DNA of 7,824 nt from Bacteroidales bacterium (GCA_030692905.1 JAUYBT010000170.1:1-7824); one strand, 5' to 3'. Positions 1 to 7,358 are shown, numbered from the stretch's first letter. The notes: a model not told the origin generated them from the letters alone. Numbers and translations are program-made.

Positions 1-708
1 TAAATCGCGATCCTCCACCAGGTAATAGTCTCCAATTTTTATAGCCCAATCCAGATATTTTTCGTTTCCGGTCATCCAGTAAATGCGAGATAAGGCTTGA
101 AGCATTGATCCATTAATCTCTTCTGAAACAGCCTTGTAGGTACCTAATTGATTCATATTTTTCAATACGGAATAATATCCGGAAAGGTCATCCAACATTT
201 CCATCATCCGTTTCGTCCACGGCGAGGGCCCAATGTATTCAGCTAACGGGATCAGACCGTCTTTAATATATTCCGATGCACCGAAAATAATCCAGGCTGT
301 ATCAGCTTTTTCTGTATCGTACCTCTGGGTAGAAAATCTGTAAACATCTGGCAGAGATTTAATTCTTGATGTCAATTTTTTCTCTGAATGAAGCATATCC
401 AGCATTGGTCCGTTGTAAAAATCCTGATCAAGCAGATAGGAAGTCAGTACCATAAATGCATAATTATCTGCTGCCGAATTAAAAGGTTCCCAAATATCCT
501 TTTTCCCAGTTAAATTAGTAGGAATTAATCCGCTGATACTGTCACGATGATTCATCCAGGCTTTCACACAATTAAGGGATCGAACATAAGACTCATTGGC
601 CAATTTGCCATTTTCAACAGCAAGAGCAAAATCTTCCTCTTTATAATTAACGGAATTACAGCCAATCAAAAAAACAGAAGCAATAAGAATTAAGGCATAC
701 AATTTCAT
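1..708 (-). CDS. Lipoprotein with helical-toroid-like region, N-terminal part (C-terminus beyond window)
   Basis: The frame reads from ATG at 708 to the window edge without a stop, giving the first 236 residues. Residues 1-17 form a lipoprotein signal peptide (basic MK start, hydrophobic core, lipobox LIGC with Cys17), so the product is predicted to be lipid-anchored. An acidic KEED stretch at residues 23-26 could act as a Bacteroidota surface-export signal, but it lies further from the Cys than is usual. The rest is soluble and rich in helices; the segment ending in SRIYWMTGNEKYLDWAI resembles repeats of six-hairpin (alpha/alpha-toroid) glycosidase-like proteins. From memory, similar lipoproteins with the GASEYIKDGLIPLAEY region occur in Planctomycetes. 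No catalytic residue can be assigned, so enzyme activity is unproven. The start lies 67 bases after the ABC ATPase stop on the same strand, with a hairpin between, so it may be the last gene of the operon or separately expressed. The reading frame and lipobox are clear; the function is not. Confidence 0.85.
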   Translation of the reverse strand, partial: MKLYALILIASVFLIGCNSVNYKEEDFALAVENGKLANESYVRSLNCVKAWMNHRDSISGLIPTNLTGKKDIWEPFNSAADNYAFMVLTSYLLDQDFYNGPMLDMLHSEKKLTSRIKSLPDVYRFSTQRYDTEKADTAWIIFGASEYIKDGLIPLAEYIGPSPWTKRMMEMLDDLSGYYSVLKNMNQLGTYKAVSEEINGSMLQALSRIYWMTGNEKYLDWAIKIGDYYLVEDRDL

Positions 709-743
709 ATTTTCAGGATATTAGAACACGAAGCGTTAAGACA

Positions 744-761
744 GCCCGCTAACTGGCGGGC
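744..761 (-). other. GC-rich hairpin between the ABC ATPase and the distal lipoprotein gene
   Basis: An inverted repeat has six-base arms, gcccgc (744-749) and gcgggc (756-761), that pair perfectly; a further T-G wobble closes a four-base loop. It begins 15 bases after the ATPase stop codon and ends 36 bases before the lipoprotein start. No T-tract follows the stem in the direction of transcription, so it is not a typical intrinsic terminator. It could be a weak terminator, an RNA-stabilising 3' hairpin for the operon mRNA, or one copy of a dispersed palindrome. The structure is seen directly; the role is guesswork. Confidence 0.45.
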
Positions 762-775
762 ATAAAGACTAAGGT

Positions 776-1423
776 TTAGAGTACAATTCTGCCTTTTTCA
801 AGCGTTATGATCCTGTTTGCGTATTTTGCTGCTAACGGATCGTGAGAGACCAGGACAACAGTACCTCCATTTTTATGGAAGTCTTCAACAAGCGACATTA
901 AAATACTACTGTTGGCAGGGTCAAGATTTCCGGTTGGTTCATCAGCAAGCAGGATATCCGGATTGGATATTATTGCCCTTATAAAGGCAGTTCTTTGTTT
1001 TTCTCCGACACTTAACTCGGAAGGATATTTATTTTTCAATCCGGTAAGAGAACATTTATCGAGGTAATTATTAATAGAATGAAGCTGATGTTTCTCATAA
1101 CAGGCAAGTCTGATATTATCAAGAACAGTCAGATATGGCATAAGATGGAATTGCTGAAACATAAATCCGACATGCTTTTTCCTGTATTCATCTGTCACTT
1201 TACTTTTCTGCTTATAGATATCTCTTCCCTTATATAAAACCTCACCTGAATCAGGATGTACCAACCCTCCGATTGCATGCAGTAGTGTAGATTTTCCGGC
1301 TCCGCTTGCACCGGTAACTGCCATATAATCACTTTTTTCAATCTTAAGACTTACATTTTCGAGTGCAGTAAATTCCTCAGAACCTTTTTTATATCTTTTT
1401 GAAATATTGTTGATCTCAAGCAT
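776..1423 (-). CDS. ABC transporter ATPase subunit, MacB/LolD/FtsE type
   Basis: This 215-residue cytoplasmic ATPase would power the FtsX-type permease encoded just upstream in the operon. The order of motifs is complete: Walker A GASGAGKS (38-45), Q-loop Gln90, signature region LSVGEKQR (137-144), Walker B ILLADE (157-162), D-loop GNLD and H-loop His194 in VSHD. The length and the LADEPTGNLD string are typical of the LolD/MacB/FtsE family, whose members drive mechanical work on envelope proteins or lipids rather than classical import. The signature is unusual: LSGGQ is replaced by LSVGE, with Val for the second-position Gly and Glu for Gln. All other ATP-site residues are intact, so it is probably active. 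It starts 45 bases after the permease stop, a gap filled by an imperfect A/G repeat; an AAAAGGG run lies directly before the ATG. The substrate cannot be read from the ATPase alone, and the lolD, ftsE and macB symbols are not justified. Confidence 0.95.
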   Translation of the reverse strand: MLEINNISKRYKKGSEEFTALENVSLKIEKSDYMAVTGASGAGKSTLLHAIGGLVHPDSGEVLYKGRDIYKQKSKVTDEYRKKHVGFMFQQFHLMPYLTVLDNIRLACYEKHQLHSINNYLDKCSLTGLKNKYPSELSVGEKQRTAFIRAIISNPDILLADEPTGNLDPANSSILMSLVEDFHKNGGTVVLVSHDPLAAKYANRIITLEKGRIVL

Positions 1424-1430
1424 CCCTTTT

Positions 1431-1470
1431 CACTTTTGTCTTTTTACTTTTGTCTTTTGTCTTTTTACTT
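1431..1470. repeat. Imperfect direct repeat filling the permease-ATPase gap
   Basis: On the plus strand, the unit ACTTTTGTCTTTTT appears at 1432-1445, again at 1446-1458 one base shorter, and then as a partial copy GTCTTTTTACTT at 1459-1470. On the transcribed strand this is a purine-rich run of AAAAGAC and AAAAGT blocks. It ends on the stop codon of the permease (1469-1471) and leaves an AAAAGGG run just before the ATPase start. Similar low-complexity runs are common between genes in Bacteroidota. It may be a slipped-strand repeat, or it may help ribosomes load at the ATPase start. Confidence 0.7.
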
Positions 1471-2635
1471 ATTCCTGGCTTAGGATTTTTGCAGCATCAA
1501 TTCTTGTTGCAATCAAAGCAGGTATCCAGCTGCTGAGCATCAATAAAACCGGAAAAATAATAATGATGTAATAAAAGATCGACCACACCGGTTTTATACT
1601 CAATGCGGTAAACATGAAAATTTCTTTTCCAAAATATTCTGCAACCCAACTGCCTTTGAAGAAACCTATGATACCTCCAGCCAATCCGATGATAAATGCT
1701 TTAAAAAGAATCATGAACAGAATGGTATATGAACTGGTTCCCATCGCTTTTAAAAGACCTATTTCACGTTTTCTCGCATTAACATTCTGATAGAATAATA
1801 GTCCTGTAATCAGCAGACATGATATTATAATAAAAGGAATTATAAAAGCACCATATTTGTTCATCATTACACGCTGATTTTCACGGGCATCGGCAATACT
1901 GCTTATTTCAGTTACCTCAAGGTCAGAAAATATGGCTTGAACCTGCTTTCTTGCATTCTTTATCCTGCCATCCTTACAAACGCAGCCTAATGCCTCTATT
2001 TTGTTAATTTTCCCCTGCATACCAAGGACCTGCTGAAGATCTTCAAGATTAAAAGATACTCCCTGATCCATCATTCCCCTGCCCTCCTCCAACCTTTTGT
2101 CAACCTTGAAATTATATTGTTTACCGTCTGCTCCCTTAATAATAAACGGAGCTTCGGGTTTAATATTTTTTGCTATCAAAGCCCCGACCTGGACTGTACC
2201 TTTTTTAACATCAAATCCCATGAGTTCCTGTTCAGGGAGATATTTTTGTTGTGCTTCATCTTTGTAACCGAATAGAACGATCTGATGAGTTGATCCGTTT
2301 GAGTCTTTCCAATCTGGATATTTTATCTGCAGAATACCCGTAAGATGTCTGACTGCATCAAATGTTTTTGATTCTGCCAGGACATCCACGTATTTATCAG
2401 GAAAGGTTCCGGTATTATTTATTGAATAGAAATCGATGAGATTTGTGCCTTTCGGAAAAATGTAAAGGTTAAGACCCTGTTCACGCATGATCTTCCGGGT
2501 CTCATTTTCGCTGGCTTTGCTTAAGGTATAGATGGCAACTGAAACAGAGCTTGCCACAACTACTGTGAAAAGAATAACAATAGAACTGATCTTCCTGTAC
2601 AGGAGCTCTTTAATGACTAATTTCAACGGATTCAT
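1469..2635 (-). CDS. FtsX/MacB-type ABC transporter permease with extracytoplasmic CxC
   Basis: This 388-residue inner-membrane protein is the permease partner of the ATPase encoded downstream. It has the type VII ABC layout: one N-terminal membrane segment (about 18-37), a large extracytoplasmic domain (about 40-260), then three segments (about 263-283, 303-327 and 350-372) forming the FtsX domain. The NARKREIGLLKAMG string (286-299), between the second and third segments, is the family's cytoplasmic coupling region. Relatives such as LolC/E, MacB and FtsX couple ATP hydrolysis to movement of periplasmic domains. Unusually, the extracytoplasmic domain carries Cys218-Val-Cys220 near its C-terminal end, after KINKIEALG. 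From memory, planctomycete relatives have a similar ALxCxC motif, so it may be a conserved metal or redox site. Its ATG overlaps the stop of the 73-residue gene by one base (TAATG), which indicates translational coupling. There is one permease gene, so a homodimer is likely. The substrate is unknown. Confidence 0.93.
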   Translation of the reverse strand: MNPLKLVIKELLYRKISSIVILFTVVVASSVSVAIYTLSKASENETRKIMREQGLNLYIFPKGTNLIDFYSINNTGTFPDKYVDVLAESKTFDAVRHLTGILQIKYPDWKDSNGSTHQIVLFGYKDEAQQKYLPEQELMGFDVKKGTVQVGALIAKNIKPEAPFIIKGADGKQYNFKVDKRLEEGRGMMDQGVSFNLEDLQQVLGMQGKINKIEALGCVCKDGRIKNARKQVQAIFSDLEVTEISSIADARENQRVMMNKYGAFIIPFIIISCLLITGLLFYQNVNARKREIGLLKAMGTSSYTILFMILFKAFIIGLAGGIIGFFKGSWVAEYFGKEIFMFTALSIKPVWSIFYYIIIIFPVLLMLSSWIPALIATRIDAAKILSQE

Positions 2636-2856
2636 TATACCTGGTTCTTATGTTTTTTAAGAAAATAAACAGTTAAAATTGCAATCGCCAATAAGATGAA
2701 AATGGATGTTACAATAAAAGAAATTTTCAAGGAATTATCCTCTCTCATCACAATTTTCTGCGTTTGAATGGTAGTCATGCCCTCCTTCTGATCAATCAAC
2801 CATTTAGGCAAAGGCCTGTTATTCAGCGTGTCGTATGAAAGGGTGTCGTTTTGCAT
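2635..2856 (-). CDS. Small single-span membrane protein of the ABC operon
   Basis: I do not recognise a named family. The 73-residue product has a polar N-terminal part (1-43) with a short PLPKWLID motif, one hydrophobic segment at about 44-66, and a basic tail KKHK. There is no cleavable signal. The positive-inside rule places the tail in the cytoplasm and the N-terminal part outside. The reading frame is supported by its junctions: the ATG directly follows the TAG stop of the upstream lipoprotein gene with no spacer, and its TAA overlaps the permease ATG by one base. This packing suggests that it is made in step with both neighbours. Likely roles are an accessory subunit of the permease or a link between permease and lipoprotein; both are inferences from position. 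At this length, sequence search alone could miss homologues, so the same slot should be examined in related operons. Confidence 0.82.
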   Translation of the reverse strand: MQNDTLSYDTLNNRPLPKWLIDQKEGMTTIQTQKIVMREDNSLKISFIVTSIFILLAIAILTVYFLKKHKNQV

Positions 2857-3642
2857 CTAATTACCCAGAGAAAGATTTTCATCTATAATTTTATTCAGAA
2901 GAGCAGGCTGAGGATTATCCCATTTATCAGTAAACAGAATATCAGTTCCCGGGAGGTCGTCTTTTATAAGACAGCTGCACTCAGCAGTAAGATAATCGAT
3001 CATCAGATTAATATTTTCTTCAGAAATACCTCTTCCCAGAAGAGGTTCAAGAGCTTTGAATCTGCCAAAAACACCAAAGAGCATCGGCTCCTGAATTCCT
3101 TTGAGGTCATCTTCAACATTAAGCAGTAATGAAGCGAAAAGAGCCTCCTCTTTGCTGTTCCTGCTTAATTCAAACACTGTAATGATCTTCCCGAACGGAG
3201 AAGCCCCGAGTGCCTTTTTCAATGCCTGCAAGCCTTTCTCATCCTTTTCTTTATCATCAGTCATAAGATAAACCATCACACAAAGCTTGCCTGCCATCAA
3301 TTCTGCTGCAATTTTCTCACGCAAAGGGGAAGTGGTTAGATTTCTGAATTCATCAGGATTATTATACCTGGAGAAAAGCCGGTCCTCATAATATAATCCG
3401 TAATATGGCTCCTTAATATCCTGTCTGGTAACAGTTTTAAACTGAATATTCGCAGTTTTTATTCTATCAGCAATAGTCAGATTTTGTTTTTTAAAAGTTT
3501 CATTAAGGGGACTATTATGAAAATAGATCAGGGTATATTGGTTTGGTAAAGAATTGAGTAATACCCATTCCGACACTCTTGTCGTGCAGGCCAGGCTTAT
3601 TATTCCAGCCAGTATGATTATTTTATAATATGCCGGTTTCAT
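2857..3642 (-). CDS. Probable lipoprotein with conserved-looking C-terminal CxC motif
   Basis: This 261-residue exported protein has an N-terminal signal (1-19) ending in SLAC; Cys19 would be lipidated, although Ser at -3 is an unusual lipobox residue, so a plain Sec or anchored form is possible. The body is soluble. Residues 37-130 show alternating hydrophobic strands and helices faintly like a thioredoxin fold, but no CxxC is present there. The C-terminal part contains GVFGRFKALEPLLGRGI (190-206), then Cys222-Ser-Cys224 and LPGTDILF. From memory, planctomycete proteins beside similar ABC genes share a VFGRGR...CSC...NPGxDLL pattern, so this end is probably the functional core. The ATG overlaps the stop of the propeller gene by four bases (ATGA), and its TAG abuts the ATG of the small membrane protein. 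Context suggests that it works outside the inner membrane with the permease, perhaps handling a metal ion or thiol; the sequence does not prove this. Confidence 0.88.
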   Translation of the reverse strand: MKPAYYKIIILAGIISLACTTRVSEWVLLNSLPNQYTLIYFHNSPLNETFKKQNLTIADRIKTANIQFKTVTRQDIKEPYYGLYYEDRLFSRYNNPDEFRNLTTSPLREKIAAELMAGKLCVMVYLMTDDKEKDEKGLQALKKALGASPFGKIITVFELSRNSKEEALFASLLLNVEDDLKGIQEPMLFGVFGRFKALEPLLGRGISEENINLMIDYLTAECSCLIKDDLPGTDILFTDKWDNPQPALLNKIIDENLSLGN

Positions 3643-6600
3643 CTTTCACTGAGCTTTTTATCAGATGTACCCTCCTGTATCATTTCAATACCGGATAAGA
3701 TAGTATTCCCTATTTTTGGATTCATTTTAATGGTAAGAGTATTACCAACTGTGATACCGGTAAATGTTTTAACTATCTCCTTATCTCTCCCACCTGCTTC
3801 GCTGATAATATCAAAGTTTTCCAATACCTTCCTGTCCTGAATACTTACATCAAAAACTCGTTCACCGCTTTGTTTGTTCTCAAGTTCAGAAAAATACAGT
3901 TTGATTTTGTAGGAAGCATCCGGAACTATCTTTTCCTTGGATAATGTTATTTCAAGAGACCTGATCCCACCAATTGCGCTTGAACTTATCCATGGTGTAT
4001 TTTCTGAATGAACTGAGATAGGATCTTTTCTGATCAGGAAATAATCAATAGTATCGATTTTAACAGGAATCTCAGGAGATGCTCCGCCCACATTAGGGAA
4101 TTCAAGCCACAGGATGTTATCCGCAGAAGTCCTGTCACCCGGAGCATTTAAATTAAGTCCCAGCTGTTTTATCTGTTTCCCGCTCCACTTATAGTTGCTG
4201 TTTGTCCAGTAGTTCATCCATGGCATATATATTAAAGCAAGGGAGGTTTGGTTCTGGTACGGGCATTGGCATGTACGTGTATAATCCGGAGAATTGAGTA
4301 CCCCGTTTGCAACAATAAGATTTGCCGAACAACCTGCTTTAAAACCACCAAGACTGCCAGTGCCCTCAAATACATCAAGATTAATAAACCCTGCTGAGGC
4401 AGACCGGAATGTGAGCAGGTGTTCACTTGCAAGCACATAGCCACAACCATATTCGCGTTTAAAATTCCATTTTACCTCCTCTCCGGTCAATACATCCTTT
4501 TCATAAAGAGGTTCCCCTGTAAGCAGAGAAAAGCCCTCGCCGTTAGTGTAAATTTTATCATCAGAAATGATTGGAGGATTAGAATAAGTAACAGCTTTAT
4601 CCCAGAGTAATTCTTTCGTCGGGGTTTTATATACAATCATCCTGTTACCATCTTCTCCTGTAAGCATGTCTCTCGATGGCCGGGTTGCCTGCAACAGCAG
4701 TTTATATTCAGAAGAGTAGCCAAGCCATGTTCCGAAAATATTCTTTGTCTCTTGAAATAACTTCTTTCCTGTTTTAATATCCAGATATAGCAGTCTTGAT
4801 CCTGCAGGCTGACTTTCACCTCTTCTTTTAAGCTTGGTTTCCAGATTCTGCGGTAACTTATCGAGGCAGAAAAGTAAACCATCACCGGCTATTACTGAGT
4901 TATGAATAAATCCATGATTAGCAGTAATGCTCCATAATTTATTACCACTGAATCTATCCATAATTATCAGCTCCTTGCTGGCAGTAAGATCAAAATCCGT
5001 AAATTTTTTATCCTCTGCTTTATCTCCCTCAATTAATATTTCGGGATACCCGGCAAAATTGTTGCCCAGGATCAGTAAACTATCATAGACCCCTATATAT
5101 CCGAGTTTCTGAGTATTCTTGTCACCGGTTGAAAATGTTTTAACAAGTTCGCCGGTCTTTAAATCAATAAGATGACAATTGTTACCCTCAATTACATAAA
5201 CATATTCTTTCGTGGCAATAAAATTGGTTCCTCTCGAATTAGCTCCAGGCAAATGTTCCTGGTTATATTTTGGATCAAGAGGATTCTCTTCGTCATAGGA
5301 TTCATCGTAATATACAAGCCAGTTATCATCCATTAGTTTTTCGAAAACCTTTTCCCATATAACCCTTCCGGTGTATACATCCCTGGCGCTTATACTATTC
5401 ATCCCCTGAATTATGAGACGACCATCTATAACCTGTTCGCCTGGTCCGTGACCATGCCGGGGCAGCACATCCATATTTGAGTTACCACCGAACCACAAAA
5501 TACCAAGAGGAGCTTTGACAATCTCATCATCAGACTTGATTGTATTGGAGATATTCCCATAGTTATGAGTCCAGTCAGCAGACCCTTCCAGTGAACCTGT
5601 TCTGGAAATCAGTGAATATCCTTTGCCGCTCTTAAATTCAGCACCATAGAGATCAAGCCCGGCGAAAATTTCCGAAATCAATTTTTGTTCTCTGCCATTC
5701 GTCTTCACCCATATCTTCCCATCATATGGACGGGCAGATTCAAATATGGAATTCAAAATATCCTTGTTATTGCCATCAAGATATGAAAGGTCATTAATTA
5801 TGGTCAGTGATGAAAAATATTTTGGAAGCAGCGGAAAGTTCTTATCGAAAAGCAAAAAACTCAGACGTTCAGCTTTTACGCCTAATCCATCAAAATATTC
5901 CCTGAGCCAATTAATTCTTGAAGGATTATTATCGTATGCAATTAACGTGAGAGATGTATTTGAGACCAGGCTTTTCAAAAGCTCAATATCTTTAGTTCCG
6001 AAAACGACTCCATAACCACTTGTGATCCCCGTGGTACTAATAATCTCTTTTGCCGATGAAGATTCGCCTTTGACTTTAGATTCAGGTTGTCTGATAAAAG
6101 AAATATTTGAAACGGGAGTTGCGCCGAAAACCAGAATATCTCCATCATCAGAAACTGCAATAAGTTTACCATTTGAAGCTACCAGCCTTTCAATGTTTTT
6201 TTCTGTCGCGCGTGTCCAGAGTTTTTGCGGCTTATTGTTCACAATTTTTATTGCAGTGATTCCGGTGCTATCGGCAGCATACAGACAATTGCCTGCCTTG
6301 ATAAGGTCATTGGTTGCTGAGAAGTCCGATTTCCATAGAGTTTCAAGTTTATTTTTATTATCAAGGAATGAGGCAGTTATTTCATTTCCTGAAAAATAGA
6401 TATTATTAACATCAATAACAGGGTATTCGCCAACGTCCGATTTAAGTTTATCTCCTGTTTTGGAATCATACATATATGTCATCCGCTCCCTGTGGTGATT
6501 GAAAAACACCCTGTCGTTACCACAGGTGAAAGCGCCACCTGTTTTCCCGCTTGCTGCAAGCTGATAATAAAGTTCCTCACCTGTTTTAAGATCGAAGGCA

Positions 6601-7358
6601 GCAGGAACTGAGCGTCCTCCGGCAACCAGCAGTTTGTCTCCGCTGATCGTAAAACTTCCCTGGGGAGCTACATCTGCGAACGCCGGAGATTTATGCGGCT
6701 GGAGAATATAATTACTTCCGGTGCCTTCGTTTTTCCATATAATTTCACCGGTATCTGCATTAATCGCATAAATGAAAGTTCCCATCATGGGGAATATACT
6801 TGCGGCAGTATAAATGATGTTGTCTTTTATTACAATACCACCTCTTGCCGGCCACATTGAAATAAGCCGCTTATTACCAAGAAGCTTATTTGAAGCGGGC
6901 GCAAGAGATAGTTTCCAGACCAGGGATCCATTACCGGCATTGAGGCAATAACAATTCCCGTCGTCGCTGGTAAAATAAATTTTCCCATTATTTGCGGCTA
7001 GTGGCATCCTTACAGGACCATCAGCATAATAATGCCATAACTCCTTTCCCGAGTTAATATCTAAAGCAATAACTTTGTCCTGATCGTTGAAACCCAGGAA
7101 TATTTTGTTGTCGGTAACAATTGGTTCAAATATCCTGTCGAACTGCATAAGGTTCTGATTGAGAGGATCATCCCAGACCGGCGTTCTGGCAGAATACTTT
7201 ACCTGCCATTGCAGATACAATTTATCGGCAAGTTGTTCAGGGGTTGAAGCTGACCTTCCATGATCGTATCGCCACATCGGCCAATCATAATATTGTGCCT
7301 GCGATGCCAATGAAAGAAAGAAAAGAAGAAAAATTGCAGATAGTCTCATTATTATCAT
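3639..7358 (-). CDS. Giant secreted protein: propeller, Rossmann-like domain, propeller, malectin-like domain
   Basis: The product is about 1239 residues, counted from ATG 7358. Residues 1-21 are a Sec signal peptide ending SQA. A first PQQ-like beta-propeller spans about 25-413, opening with DWPMWRYDHGRSAS and repeating ALDINSGKELW-like blades. Residues 433-588 resemble a degenerate class I methyltransferase fold (VVFGTKDIELL, then IAYDNN with Asp476, later ARPYDGKIWV). A second propeller covers about 593-1078, with a PRHGHGP motif (His635, His637), Cys1010, and Cys1030-Gln-Cys1032 before PYQNQTSLAL. A malectin-like beta-sandwich, possibly carbohydrate-binding, follows at about 1094-1228 (GERVFDVSI, ENFDI, LSGIEM). 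No lipobox is present. The frame stays open to an ATG at 7454, but that codon lies inside the candidate promoter and would put the signal peptide inside the protein; ATG 7349 is an equally good alternative start. No typical quinoprotein dehydrogenase active site was recognised, so an alcohol dehydrogenase name is unjustified. It is first in the operon and overlaps the lipoprotein gene by four bases. Confidence 0.9.
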   Translation of the reverse strand: MIIMRLSAIFLLFFLSLASQAQYYDWPMWRYDHGRSASTPEQLADKLYLQWQVKYSARTPVWDDPLNQNLMQFDRIFEPIVTDNKIFLGFNDQDKVIALDINSGKELWHYYADGPVRMPLAANNGKIYFTSDDGNCYCLNAGNGSLVWKLSLAPASNKLLGNKRLISMWPARGGIVIKDNIIYTAASIFPMMGTFIYAINADTGEIIWKNEGTGSNYILQPHKSPAFADVAPQGSFTISGDKLLVAGGRSVPAAFDLKTGEELYYQLAASGKTGGAFTCGNDRVFFNHHRERMTYMYDSKTGDKLKSDVGEYPVIDVNNIYFSGNEITASFLDNKNKLETLWKSDFSATNDLIKAGNCLYAADSTGITAIKIVNNKPQKLWTRATEKNIERLVASNGKLIAVSDDGDILVFGATPVSNISFIRQPESKVKGESSSAKEIISTTGITSGYGVVFGTKDIELLKSLVSNTSLTLIAYDNNPSRINWLREYFDGLGVKAERLSFLLFDKNFPLLPKYFSSLTIINDLSYLDGNNKDILNSIFESARPYDGKIWVKTNGREQKLISEIFAGLDLYGAEFKSGKGYSLISRTGSLEGSADWTHNYGNISNTIKSDDEIVKAPLGILWFGGNSNMDVLPRHGHGPGEQVIDGRLIIQGMNSISARDVYTGRVIWEKVFEKLMDDNWLVYYDESYDEENPLDPKYNQEHLPGANSRGTNFIATKEYVYVIEGNNCHLIDLKTGELVKTFSTGDKNTQKLGYIGVYDSLLILGNNFAGYPEILIEGDKAEDKKFTDFDLTASKELIIMDRFSGNKLWSITANHGFIHNSVIAGDGLLFCLDKLPQNLETKLKRRGESQPAGSRLLYLDIKTGKKLFQETKNIFGTWLGYSSEYKLLLQATRPSRDMLTGEDGNRMIVYKTPTKELLWDKAVTYSNPPIISDDKIYTNGEGFSLLTGEPLYEKDVLTGEEVKWNFKREYGCGYVLASEHLLTFRSASAGFINLDVFEGTGSLGGFKAGCSANLIVANGVLNSPDYTRTCQCPYQNQTSLALIYMPWMNYWTNSNYKWSGKQIKQLGLNLNAPGDRTSADNILWLEFPNVGGASPEIPVKIDTIDYFLIRKDPISVHSENTPWISSSAIGGIRSLEITLSKEKIVPDASYKIKLYFSELENKQSGERVFDVSIQDRKVLENFDIISEAGGRDKEIVKTFTGITVGNTLTIKMNPKIGNTILSGIEMIQEGTSDKKLSER

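Noticed and set aside
744..761. Intrinsic terminator
   Set aside because: The stem is convincing but no run of T follows on the transcribed strand, so it is listed only as a hairpin.
776..2635. LolCDE, MacB or FtsEX assignment
   Set aside because: The fold family matches, but the partners, the CxC permease and the operon content differ from each of these systems.
2851..3129. Plus-strand open frame of 92 codons
   Set aside because: It lies antisense to the lipoprotein gene and shows no recognisable motif; the minus-strand frame has a signal peptide and operon junctions.
4232..4885. Short frames on both strands within the second propeller
   Set aside because: They fall inside the giant gene, which remains open throughout; no recognisable domain or start context.
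5746..6399. Two overlapping plus-strand frames and a minus-strand frame inside the propeller gene
   Set aside because: They are out-of-frame shadows of a long coding sequence with clear domains and show no credible protein features.
3639..7358. Annotation as quinoprotein alcohol dehydrogenase or BamB
   Set aside because: The blades are PQQ-like in shape, but no typical dehydrogenase active site was recognised, and BamB is a much smaller single-propeller lipoprotein. The domain set is different.
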